The notes under the pieces: model-generated | Told to the model about the DNA's origin: nothing | What the model saw: the letters and a program-made list of their open reading frames with translations, nothing else | Database searches by the model: none | NCBI GenBank assembly: GCA_902465325.1 | Contig: CABQMV010000033.1 | Coordinates: forward strand, 1-16,071 | Direction: 5' to 3' | Length of the DNA: 16,071 nt | Source: an uncultured Oscillospiraceae bacterium | Lineage (GTDB): Bacteria > Bacillota > Clostridia > UBA1212 > SIG427 | Shown here: in pieces, positions 1 to 6,938 of the stretch | Position numbering within the stretch: position 1 is the stretch's first letter | How the letters are laid out: each line of letters opens with the position of its first letter | Made by a program: the position numbers and the translations under genes

Positions 1-216
1 GTGTGTGGCATCACAGATGGCCATGACCTCCGTTCAGCTAACGATACTCCCGCGTTGAACGCCCTCAAAGCATTGCGCGGCGCACCCATCAGCATGGGCC
101 GGGGTGAAACTCCCGTGAGGTTGCAGCTAACAACCGCCCGTTTCTGCCTTATTTCTCATATCGTACAAGCCGGAGCGCATATTCTGTACTATGCCGCTAA
201 CCGGGAGGGAAAGAAG
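1..216 (+). other. Hairpin-rich non-coding stretch before the small element gene
   Basis: The frame is open through this stretch, but its translation does not look protein-like. The DNA holds several short hairpins in a row: 6-12 with 16-23 (one bulged base), 52-55 with 59-62, 85-89 with 94-98 (perfect 5 bp, 4-base loop), and 100-103 with 112-115. The ribosome site of the next gene (about 202-209, CGGGAGGG) is complementary to CTCCCG copies at 47-52 and 110-115, so the site could be masked. This could be a structured leader or small RNA of the mobile element. If a gene enters from upstream in frame 2, it would end at the TGA at 56-58. No known RNA family is recognised. Confidence 0.35.
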
Positions 217-471
217 ATGATTACCAAATTACAGCTTCAACAAATGAGAAGCGTTGATATTACACAGGTAGACCGCAGCACTTTGGTTGATATTCGCAAT
301 ATTCATATCGACAGTTCCTTGCCAGCAGTAAATAAAATGCAAAGTTACTTGGAGCAGATCGTCAATCCGTATTGTTTTCTTTGCGGCGATACGCCCGTAA
401 GAATACGGTTTGTCGCAGAGGATAGGACGCTGAAACAATCATTGTGCGATTACTTTTTAAGTCTGAAATAA
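217..471 (+). CDS. Small element-associated protein, DUF6870-like
   Basis: This 84-residue protein is of a kind often found beside recombinases in clostridial conjugative elements; I recall it as DUF6870, but that family name is from memory. The ATG at 217 is preferred because a GGGAGG ribosome site lies at 204-209, and because the open frame upstream is low-complexity and not protein-like. The sequence opens with a Lys/Gln-rich helix, followed by a VDIRNIHID stretch and a central NPYCFLCGD motif. That motif has two Cys spaced C-x2-C and could bind metal or form a disulfide. No signal peptide or membrane segment is visible. It ends 97 bases before the recombinase, which has its own promoter, so the two may be transcribed separately. 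The molecular function is unknown. Confidence 0.7.
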   Translation: MITKLQLQQMRSVDITQVDRSTLVDIRNIHIDSSLPAVNKMQSYLEQIVNPYCFLCGDTPVRIRFVAEDRTLKQSLCDYFLSLK

Positions 472-506
472 CCGCCGACCTTTCCCTAACCTTATGGGTA
501 AAGACC

Positions 507-535
507 TTGTGATTATGGGGCGAAAATGGTATAAT
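507..535 (+). promoter_or_regulatory. SigA-type promoter of the recombinase gene
   Basis: A -35 box TTGTGA (507-512) is separated by 17 bases from a perfect -10 box TATAAT (530-535). The -10 box is preceded by TGG, giving an extended -10. A 6-bp inverted repeat, TGATTA (510-515) with TAATCA (543-548), brackets the -10 region and could be an operator. The predicted start lies about 27 bases before the recombinase ATG. Confidence 0.65.
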
Positions 536-568
536 TAACCTCGTAATCATAGGGGGAAAGGAGGTATA

Positions 569-2251
569 ATGCCCCGCATACGCAAAGACAAAGCGGTACG
601 CAGTTATGCAGAGCCGTTTTGGAAAATTGGGCTATACATTCGACTATCCAGAGAGGACGACAACGAGGACGAAAGCGAGAGTGTTATCAACCAAGAAAAG
701 ATACTCCGCGACTTTGTAGACAGCTATTTTGAGCCAGGCACTTTTGTCATTGTGGACGTGTTTGCCGACGATGGATTGACAGGCACCGACACAGCGCGAC
801 CAAACTTCAAACGGCTTGAGGGCTGCATTGTCCGAAAAGAAGTAAACTGCATGATTATCAAATCCCTTGCACGCGGTTTCCGCAACCTTGCCGACCAGCA
901 GAAGTTTTTGGAGGAGTTCATACCCATTAACGGCGCAAGGTTTATTTGCACAGGCACACCATTTATTGACACTTACGCAAACCCCCATTCCGCAAGCGGC
1001 CTTGAAGTACCTATTCGGGGAATGTTCAATGAGCAGTTTGCCGCGACCACTTCCGAAGAAATCCGCAAAACATTCAAGATGAAACGGGAGCGCGGCGAGT
1101 TCATAGGCGCGTTTGCCCCTTATGGCTACAAGAAAGACCCAAACGACAAAAACAGCTTGATTGTAGATGAAGAAGCAGCGGAAGTTGTCAAAAGCATTTA
1201 TCATTGGTTTGTCAATGAGGGGTACAGTAAAATGGGGATTGCAAAGCGGCTTAACCAAATGGGAGAGCCGAACCCCGAAGCCTATAAGAAGAAAAAAGGC
1301 TTTAAGTACAACAACCCTAATTCCGACAAAAACGATGGTTTGTGGTCTGCCAGCACGATTGCAAGGATATTGCAAAATGAAGTTTATACGGGCGTAATGG
1401 TGCAAGGCCGTCATCGCGTAATAAGCTACAAAGTACACAAGCAGATCAACGTCCCCGAAGAAGAATGGTTTGTCGTCCCCAACACACACGAAGCGATTAT
1501 TGACAGGGAAACATTCGAGAAAGCGCAAGCCCTACATAAGCGCGACACAAGGACAGCCCCCGGCAAACAGGAAGTCTATCTCATGTCCGGCTTTGTCCGT
1601 TGCGCGGATTGCAAAAAGGCCATGCGGCGCAAAACCGCCCGCGATATTGCCTACTACTCTTGCCGCAGCTACACCGATAAGAAGATTTGCAGCAAACATT
1701 CTATCCGGCAAGACAAGTTGGAAAACGCGGTATTGGCAGCGTTGCAAATGCAAATTGCCCTTGTAGATCGGCTTGCAGAAGAAATTGAACGGATTAACAA
1801 CGCGCCTGTTATCAACCGGGAAAGCAAGAGATTATCCCATTCCTTGAAACAGGCAGAGAAGCAGCTAAAACAGTACAATGACGCTTCCGATAGCTTGTAC
1901 CTTGATTGGAAAAGCGGCGAGATTACCAAAGAGGAATACCGCCGCTTGAAAGGCAAGATTGCAGAACAGATACAACAGCTTGAAGCGAACATTTCCTATC
2001 TGAAAGAGGAAATGCAGGTAATGGCTGACGGTATCGGAACCGACGACCCGTATCTAACCGCCTTTCTGAAATACAGAAACATTCAAAGCCTTAACCGCGG
2101 GATTATGGTTGAACTCGTAAAAGCGGTTTGGGTGCATGAGAACGGGGAAATAACGGTTGACTTCAATTTTGCCGACGAGTACCAGCGAATTATTGATTAC
2201 ATCGAGAATAATCACAACGTTATCCGAGTGATTGAGAACAAGGCAATCTAA
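569..2251 (+). CDS. Large serine recombinase (integrase/excisionase of the element)
   Basis: This enzyme catalyses site-specific integration and excision of the element through a covalent phosphoserine-DNA intermediate. At 560 residues it matches the large serine recombinase family (TnpX/TndX-like). Domains in order: resolvase-type catalytic domain at about 20-165, with YIRLSRED placing the nucleophile at Ser27 and an ARGFRN motif at 101-106 matching the conserved Arg region; a recombinase domain at about 180-290; a zinc ribbon with Cys345, Cys348, Cys365 and Cys374; a coiled-coil stretch at about 398-486; and a C-terminal DUF4368-type region at about 490-555. The start at 569 follows an excellent GGAAAGGAGG ribosome site. 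The gene ends just before the host DUF4173 fragment, which fits a recombinase at the element end. It appears intact. Confidence 0.95.
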   Translation: MPRIRKDKAVRSYAEPFWKIGLYIRLSREDDNEDESESVINQEKILRDFVDSYFEPGTFVIVDVFADDGLTGTDTARPNFKRLEGCIVRKEVNCMIIKSLARGFRNLADQQKFLEEFIPINGARFICTGTPFIDTYANPHSASGLEVPIRGMFNEQFAATTSEEIRKTFKMKRERGEFIGAFAPYGYKKDPNDKNSLIVDEEAAEVVKSIYHWFVNEGYSKMGIAKRLNQMGEPNPEAYKKKKGFKYNNPNSDKNDGLWSASTIARILQNEVYTGVMVQGRHRVISYKVHKQINVPEEEWFVVPNTHEAIIDRETFEKAQALHKRDTRTAPGKQEVYLMSGFVRCADCKKAMRRKTARDIAYYSCRSYTDKKICSKHSIRQDKLENAVLAALQMQIALVDRLAEEIERINNAPVINRESKRLSHSLKQAEKQLKQYNDASDSLYLDWKSGEITKEEYRRLKGKIAEQIQQLEANISYLKEEMQVMADGIGTDDPYLTAFLKYRNIQSLNRGIMVELVKAVWVHENGEITVDFNFADEYQRIIDYIENNHNVIRVIENKAI

Positions 2252-2283
2252 CGGCTTGCCTACTCAACACAAAGGAAAATCTA

Positions 2284-3486
2284 ATGTTGTGCATAAATAA
2301 ACGGCTCTACTGGCAGGGTGGCTACAAAATAATATTGGATATCGTCCGAACCCTTTTCATCCTCCCCCTTGCCCATTTAGGCACCGTGATGAAAAACTTA
2401 TTTGCCCGGGCAGCCAATAAAAGGCCTGCAAAAATCTGGGCTATATTATTAGGGGTTTGTGCAGCGTTTCCAATTCTCCTTATTGTAATCCCTCTATTGA
2501 TCCGAGCGGATGCCGCCTTTTCTGACCTTATGCTGCAGCTGGCAGAAAACCTCAGCGACACCCTGGCACAAATCATTCTGGGCCTGCTGCTGGCGCCTTT
2601 TATTATAACCCTCTTATATTCCCTAAAAAAGGGATTGGATAAGCCCTGTCAGGCAGCAGAGAAAACCAGTAAAATTCCCTCTGTAAACAGCGTTGGTGTG
2701 GTCAGCTTTTTGAGTGCCATCTGTTTTTGCTATTTAATATATCTTTTTTCACAGCTGGCATACTTTTTTAACGGCTTTGCCGGTATATTGCCAAACAGCT
2801 GGAATGTAGTGGATTATGCAAAGCGGGGCTTTTTTGAGATCTGCGTGATTGCCGCTATAAACCTGACAGTGGTTTTTGCTTCTTCCGCCCTTGTAAGCCG
2901 TCGGAAGGACGGTATATTGCCTGTTTCAGTAAAAGCTCTCAACCTTTTTATCAGTTTTTTTACACTGTTGCTGATTGCCACCGCACAGGCAAAAATGGTT
3001 ATGTATATCCAGGATTTTGGTATGACACGGCTCCGGCTGCTTACTTCCCTGTTCATGGGACTTCTGATGCTAATCTATTTTGCTGTTATTCTGCGTCTTT
3101 TCATACGGCGCTTTCCATATATGAAAGCGATTATAATAGCCGGAAGCGTCGTTTTTCTTGCCGCATGGGGACTGACTCCGATCCAAAAAGACATAAATGC
3201 CCTTGTATGTGAATACAATATTTCAGCCTATACAAAAGGAGAGCTGGACTCTTTTGATCTTTCATACCTCAGCTCACTGGGCAGCTCATCCACTTTTTAT
3301 CTGATTGAAATCGCAGACGACACTGCTTTTTCAACAGAAATCCGGGAGCAAGCCCGGGGAATCCTGCACCAGCGTGCTGAAGAAAAAACAGCAGACGAAA
3401 AGGGAGGTTTAAAAAGCTATAACTATATAAAATCCGCGGAAGCGCAGGCCTTGCGCCATTGGACAGTCGAACATAAAAAACCTTGA
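2284..3486 (+). CDS. 5'-truncated DUF4173 family membrane protein (interrupted by the element)
   Basis: The protein matches the C-terminal two-thirds or so of DUF4173/DUF4153-like membrane proteins of unknown function. Family hallmarks seen are YAKRGFFEICVIAAIN at 178-193, YIQDFGMTRLR at 241-251, and the tail with CEYNISAYTKGELD and DLSYLSSLG. About seven membrane segments are visible: near 52-73, 97-113, 138-162, 184-204, 219-242, 252-274 and 281-298. From memory, full-length members run to about 500-600 residues with further N-terminal helices, which are missing here. The first 15-20 residues are unlike the family and are probably encoded by the element end. An AAAGGA ribosome site 7 bases before the ATG lies in element DNA, so a truncated product could still be made. 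The host gene is probably non-functional. Confidence 0.85.
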   Translation: MLCINKRLYWQGGYKIILDIVRTLFILPLAHLGTVMKNLFARAANKRPAKIWAILLGVCAAFPILLIVIPLLIRADAAFSDLMLQLAENLSDTLAQIILGLLLAPFIITLLYSLKKGLDKPCQAAEKTSKIPSVNSVGVVSFLSAICFCYLIYLFSQLAYFFNGFAGILPNSWNVVDYAKRGFFEICVIAAINLTVVFASSALVSRRKDGILPVSVKALNLFISFFTLLLIATAQAKMVMYIQDFGMTRLRLLTSLFMGLLMLIYFAVILRLFIRRFPYMKAIIIAGSVVFLAAWGLTPIQKDINALVCEYNISAYTKGELDSFDLSYLSSLGSSSTFYLIEIADDTAFSTEIREQARGILHQRAEEKTADEKGGLKSYNYIKSAEAQALRHWTVEHKKP

Positions 3487-3511
3487 CAAATCATTTTGCA
3501 TATATTATGAT
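3483..3511 (+). promoter_or_regulatory. Near-consensus SigA promoter of the glutamate synthase operon
   Basis: A perfect -35 box TTGACA (3483-3488) is followed by a 17-base spacer and a -10 box TATGAT (3506-3511). The -35 overlaps the stop codon of the DUF4173 fragment. The predicted start is near 3517-3519, which leaves a leader of about 83 bases before the first gene. That leader holds a large terminator hairpin, implying that transcription starts strongly and is controlled at elongation. Confidence 0.75.
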
Positions 3512-3518
3512 ACCTCCT

Positions 3519-3532
3519 GAACAAGGATGTTC
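3519..3532 (+). promoter_or_regulatory. Candidate ANTAR-type antiterminator hairpin with six-base loop
   Basis: GAAC (3519-3522) pairs with GTTC (3529-3532) around the six-base loop AAGGAT, and a T·G pair can extend the stem. The loop has A at position 1 and G at position 4, the hallmark of RNA hairpins bound by ANTAR proteins. Its bases overlap the 5' arm of the terminator at 3523-3585, so the two folds exclude each other, as for the second hairpin of known ANTAR leaders. The expected first hairpin is not evident. Chance occurrence cannot be excluded. Confidence 0.4.
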
Positions 3533-3585
3533 GCAGCAGATATATACAATCGGTATATATCTGTGCGGGCATCTTTTCTATTTTT
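3523..3585 (+). terminator. Long intrinsic terminator hairpin in the operon leader (attenuator)
   Basis: The arm 3523-3547 pairs with 3553-3576 around a five-base loop (AATCG). It forms about 24 base pairs, including four G·T pairs, with a single bulged A at 3535. The inner 11 pairs are perfect. A T-rich tract (TTTTCTATTTTT, 3574-3585) follows. It lies between a strong promoter and the ribosome site (AAGGAG, 3587-3592) of the first gene, so it should stop most transcripts unless an antiterminator acts. Confidence 0.8.
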
Positions 3586-3600
3586 AAAGGAGTCATTGAT

Positions 3601-4710
3601 ATGATACAGGAAAAAGCAAAGGAAGGGTATAACGGGTATCGGATCCCTGCAGGCTGTGCAATTTTTTCCCGCAGCGGAAAGCGGATGGACGGCAGTAATA
3701 TTATAAAATCAATTGCCCTGATGCATGAACGCTCCAACGGATTAGGCGGCGGCTTTGCAGGGTATGGGATCTATCCGGAATATAAGGATTTATATGCATT
3801 TCATGTGTTCTATGACAGCCAGCAGGCCAAGGAGGCCTGTGAACACTTTCTCGACAGACATTTTGATGTTGTAAATCTCTCTAAAATTCCTACCAGAAAG
3901 ACAAAGAAGATTACCGATGAACCGCTGATCTGGCGATACTTTGTAACACCTCTGCATACAAAGCTGGCAGAAAGCCAGCTGGATGAGGATGAATTTGTGG
4001 CCAGAAGTGTGATTCGAATAAATACAGAAATTGAGGGGGCCTATATCTTTTCCAGCGGGAAAAATATGGGAGTCTTTAAAGCCGTCGGTTATCCAGAGGA
4101 CGTGGGAGAATTTTACCGATTAGAGGAATATCAGGGATACTGCTGGACTGCTCACGGAAGGTATCCCACCAACACCCCCGGCTGGTGGGGCGGCGCACAT
4201 CCTTTTGCTATGCTGGACTATTCTATTGTACACAACGGAGAAATTTCTTCCTATGATGCCAACAGGCGCTGTATAGAAATGTTCGGCTATAAATGCACGC
4301 TCCTTACCGATACAGAAGTTATTACTTATATGATAGATTATCTGGTCCGCAGACAGGGCCTTACACTGGAGGAAATGGCCAGTGTAATCGCCGCTCCCTT
4401 TTGGAGCACCATAGAAAGAAAGGATCCGGAAACCCGGGCCAGACTCAAATACTTGAGAAATGCCTTTTCCAGCTTTCTCATTACAGGACCTTTTTCTATT
4501 TTACTGGGGTTTAAGGGCGGCATCATGGCCCTAAACGACAGGCTCAAGCTGCGGTCTATGGTTGTGGGAGAAAAGGACGATATGGTATACATCGCCAGCG
4601 AGGAATCCGCTATCCGCATTATACAGCCCAGCCTGGATAAAATTTGGGCCCCGGCAGGCGGCGAACCAGTCATTTTTACAGTAAACGGAGGTAAACAGCA
4701 ATGCCTATAG
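3601..4710 (+). CDS. Glutamate synthase amidotransferase subunit (class II, GltB1-like)
   Basis: This is the glutaminase part of a split, archaeal-type glutamate synthase. It hydrolyses glutamine and should pass ammonia to the FMN core encoded next. Class II amidotransferase hallmarks are present: PAGCAIFS with candidate nucleophile Cys19, HGRYPTN with Arg187, the HNGEI motif at 211-215, and TDTEV at 236-240. Class II enzymes use an N-terminal Cys, so removal of an 18-residue propeptide is inferred, as in large GltB proteins. The length (369 residues) fits a stand-alone domain rather than full GltB (about 1500). The start at 3601 has AAGGAG 8 bases upstream. The stop overlaps the next gene's start by 10 bases, indicating translational coupling. 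No membrane segment is seen. Confidence 0.9.
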   Translation: MIQEKAKEGYNGYRIPAGCAIFSRSGKRMDGSNIIKSIALMHERSNGLGGGFAGYGIYPEYKDLYAFHVFYDSQQAKEACEHFLDRHFDVVNLSKIPTRKTKKITDEPLIWRYFVTPLHTKLAESQLDEDEFVARSVIRINTEIEGAYIFSSGKNMGVFKAVGYPEDVGEFYRLEEYQGYCWTAHGRYPTNTPGWWGGAHPFAMLDYSIVHNGEISSYDANRRCIEMFGYKCTLLTDTEVITYMIDYLVRRQGLTLEEMASVIAAPFWSTIERKDPETRARLKYLRNAFSSFLITGPFSILLGFKGGIMALNDRLKLRSMVVGEKDDMVYIASEESAIRIIQPSLDKIWAPAGGEPVIFTVNGGKQQCL

Positions 4711-6206
4711 ATTATTCCTATCCCCAGTACGAGGTTGTCCGCAATCCCGCGCGCTGTACTGTCTGCCGCGCCTGTGAACGGCAATGCGCCAATGAAGTCC
4801 ACCGATACGATGCCGATTTAAAGAGCATGACGAGCGATGATACCCAATGTGTCAATTGTCATCGCTGTGTCTCCATTTGCCCTACCAAAGCCTTAAAAAT
4901 AGTAAAAACAGATTTGTCGTTTAAAGAAAATGCCAATTGGACAGGCGAGAAAATTATTGAGGTCTACCGGCAGGCCGGCAGCGGCGGCGTTTTACTCTCC
5001 TCCATGGGAAATCCTCAGCAATTCCCCGTCTATTGGGATAAAATGCTGATAAACGCCTCCCAGGTCACCAATCCTTCTATTGACCCGCTGCGCGAGCCTA
5101 TGGAAACAAAAACCTATTTAGGAAAAAAGCCTTCCGGAATAGAAAGAGATGCCCAGGGGAAAATAATTCCCAATCTGAGTCCACAGCTCTCTTTATCAAC
5201 GCCTATTATGTTCTCTGCCATGTCCTACGGCTCTATTAGCTACAATGCCCACGAAAGCTTGGCAAGAGCGGCTCAGGAGCTGGGGATCTTTTACAACACC
5301 GGCGAGGGCGGGCTCCACAAGGACTTTTATCAATACGGAGCAAATACCATTGTCCAGGTAGCCTCCGGCCGGTTCGGCGTACATAAAAACTACCTGGAGG
5401 CCGGCGCCGCTATTGAAATTAAAATGGGTCAGGGAGCCAAGCCGGGCATCGGCGGACACCTTCCTGGGACAAAAATTGTAGGAGATATTTCTAAAACCAG
5501 AATGATTCCAGAGGGCTCCGATGCCATTTCTCCGGCTCCGCACCATGATATTTATTCTATAGAGGATTTACGGCAGCTGGTATTGTCTTTGAAGACCGCA
5601 ACAGAATATAAGAAACCGATTATTGTGAAAATCGCCGCCGTTCACAATGTGGCCGCCATCGCTTCCGGAATTGCCCGAAGCGGAGCGGATATCATCGCCA
5701 TTGACGGATTTCGGGGCGGCACAGGGGCAGCCCCCACCCGTATCCGGGACAACGTGGGCATTCCTATTGAGTTAGCGCTGGCCAGCGTTGACCAAAGGCT
5801 TCGGGATGAGGGAATACGAGGAAATGTTTCCCTCATCGCAGGCGGCTCTATCCGCTGCAGTTCCGATGTGATAAAGGCCATTGCCCTGGGCGCCGACGCT
5901 GTCTATATCGCTACCAGCGCACTGCTGGCGCTGGGCTGTCATCTATGCCGAAACTGTCACAGCGGAAAATGCAATTGGGGAATTGCTACCCAGCGGCCGG
6001 AGCTGGTAAAACGGCTGAATCCGGAAACAGGCTATAAACGCCTTGTAAACCTGGTAACCGCATGGGACCGTGAAATGAAAGAAATGATGGGTGGTATGGG
6101 AATCAATTCCATTGAGGCGCTGCGGGGCAACCGACTGATGCTGAGAGGAATCAGTCTTAATGAAACAGAATTAAAAATTCTGGGAATCAAACACGCAGGG
6201 GAATAA
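4701..6206 (+). CDS. Glutamate synthase FMN/Fe-S core subunit with N-terminal ferredoxin domain (GltB2-like)
   Basis: This is the synthase core, converting 2-oxoglutarate plus ammonia to glutamate on FMN. The N-terminus (about 10-65) is a 2[4Fe-4S] ferredoxin domain with Cys19, 22, 25, 29 and Cys50, 53, 56, 60. The barrel follows, with SYGSIS at 175-180, GEGG at 201-204, KPGIGGHLPG at 247-256, the IDGFRGGTGAAP stretch at 334-345, and GGSIRCSSD at 381-389. A C-x5-C-x4-C motif (Cys413, 419, 424) matches the 3Fe-4S ligands of glutamate synthase. At 501 residues it is typical for the split form. No NADPH-binding GltD partner is in the window, so electrons probably come from ferredoxin or a partner encoded elsewhere. 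GGAGG at 4687-4691 precedes the ATG. Confidence 0.93.
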   Translation: MPIDYSYPQYEVVRNPARCTVCRACERQCANEVHRYDADLKSMTSDDTQCVNCHRCVSICPTKALKIVKTDLSFKENANWTGEKIIEVYRQAGSGGVLLSSMGNPQQFPVYWDKMLINASQVTNPSIDPLREPMETKTYLGKKPSGIERDAQGKIIPNLSPQLSLSTPIMFSAMSYGSISYNAHESLARAAQELGIFYNTGEGGLHKDFYQYGANTIVQVASGRFGVHKNYLEAGAAIEIKMGQGAKPGIGGHLPGTKIVGDISKTRMIPEGSDAISPAPHHDIYSIEDLRQLVLSLKTATEYKKPIIVKIAAVHNVAAIASGIARSGADIIAIDGFRGGTGAAPTRIRDNVGIPIELALASVDQRLRDEGIRGNVSLIAGGSIRCSSDVIKAIALGADAVYIATSALLALGCHLCRNCHSGKCNWGIATQRPELVKRLNPETGYKRLVNLVTAWDREMKEMMGGMGINSIEALRGNRLMLRGISLNETELKILGIKHAGE

Positions 6207-6239
6207 AAAAACAGCCTTGGCAAGAAAGGAAAACGTGAA

Positions 6240-6890
6240 ATGAAAAGGCAACAGGTAACAGGCGAAAGATATATTGGATGCGGATTGGAAGAGGGACATT
6301 TGGTTTTGGAGGGCACCCCCGGAAATGCTCTGGGAGCGTATTTAGACGGAGCGGATATTACCCTCTACGGAAACGCGCAGGACGCTACAGGGGACACCAT
6401 GAACCAGGGAACCATAACGATTTACGGAAACATAGGAGACGCAGCGGGATACGCCATGAGAGGCGGTGCCATTTATGTAGAAAAGGACGCCGGATATCGG
6501 GCCGGAATTCACATGAAAGCCTATAAGGAAAAATTGCCCGTACTGGTTATTGGCGGGCGCTGCGGCAGTTTTTTGGGCGAATACCAGGCAGGGGGTATCA
6601 TTATTGTGCTGGGACTTGGATACGAGGACCAGGTCCCTGTAGGTTATTTTTGCGGAACCGGTATGCACGGCGGTAAAATATTTCTGCGCACTGCCCATCT
6701 CCCTCCTGATCTTCCGGAGCAGGTAGAGGCTTCTCCTGCGGCGGCAGAAGAGATAGAAGAAATTAAACCTTTTTTGAAAAATTACTGCAAAAAGTTTGGA
6801 ACTCAGGAAGCTGCTCTGTTGAATGCATCTTATTATGTACTAAAAGCCAACTCAAAAAATCCTTACAAACAGCTTTATGTTCACAACTAA
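6240..6890 (+). CDS. Glutamate synthase GXGXG-domain subunit (GltB3-like)
   Basis: This 216-residue protein corresponds to the C-terminal beta-helix domain of classical glutamate synthase, here as a separate polypeptide. In large GltB that domain is structural and helps link the amidotransferase and synthase sites. Repeated Gly-rich strands with G-x-G spacing run from about 17 to 155, for example ITLYGNAQDATGDTMNQG, ITIYGNIGDAAGYAMRGG and GGRCGSFLGEYQAGG. The C-terminal 60 residues are helical and acidic. It starts 33 bases after the core gene with an AAGGA ribosome site at 6226-6230. Order and spacing indicate one operon with the amidotransferase and core genes, together rebuilding the full GltB large subunit. 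Confidence 0.9.
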   Translation: MKRQQVTGERYIGCGLEEGHLVLEGTPGNALGAYLDGADITLYGNAQDATGDTMNQGTITIYGNIGDAAGYAMRGGAIYVEKDAGYRAGIHMKAYKEKLPVLVIGGRCGSFLGEYQAGGIIIVLGLGYEDQVPVGYFCGTGMHGGKIFLRTAHLPPDLPEQVEASPAAAEEIEEIKPFLKNYCKKFGTQEAALLNASYYVLKANSKNPYKQLYVHN

Positions 6891-6902
6891 TTTGTGTATA
6901 AT
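6874..6902 (+). promoter_or_regulatory. Possible internal promoter before the glutamine synthetase-like gene
   Basis: A perfect -10 TATAAT (6897-6902) sits 17 bases after a weak -35 TTTATG (6874-6879), overlapping the end of the GXGXG gene. It would allow the glnA-like, ANTAR and pyrG genes to be expressed without passing the leader terminator. The support is sequence resemblance only. Confidence 0.35.
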
Positions 6903-6938
6903 ATAAACTGTATTTTAAAAAGCGAGGATGAGATTGCT

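Larger units (their letters stand above)
1..2330 (+). mobile_element. Right end of an integrated conjugative or mobilizable element (large serine recombinase type)
   Basis: The left part of the window carries element-type genes: a small ICE-associated protein and a large serine recombinase of the TnpX/TndX kind, which in such elements often lies next to one end. Directly downstream, the open reading frame turns into the middle of a DUF4173 host membrane protein, so the element-chromosome junction must lie between the recombinase stop (2251) and the first clearly DUF4173-like residues (about 2335). The rest of the element, including any transfer genes and its other end, is outside the window. 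The right boundary of 2330 is approximate: no core dinucleotide or flanking repeat can be fixed without the other end or an empty site. Confidence 0.75.

Noticed and set aside
644..1528. Long minus-strand frame of 294 codons inside the recombinase gene
   Set aside because: It lies entirely antisense to a clear recombinase gene and its translation has no recognisable family features or ribosome site.
3548..3552. The loop of the leader terminator (AATCG) as the second ANTAR hairpin
   Set aside because: The loop has five bases, not six, and no register gives A1 with G4; it fits a plain terminator loop.
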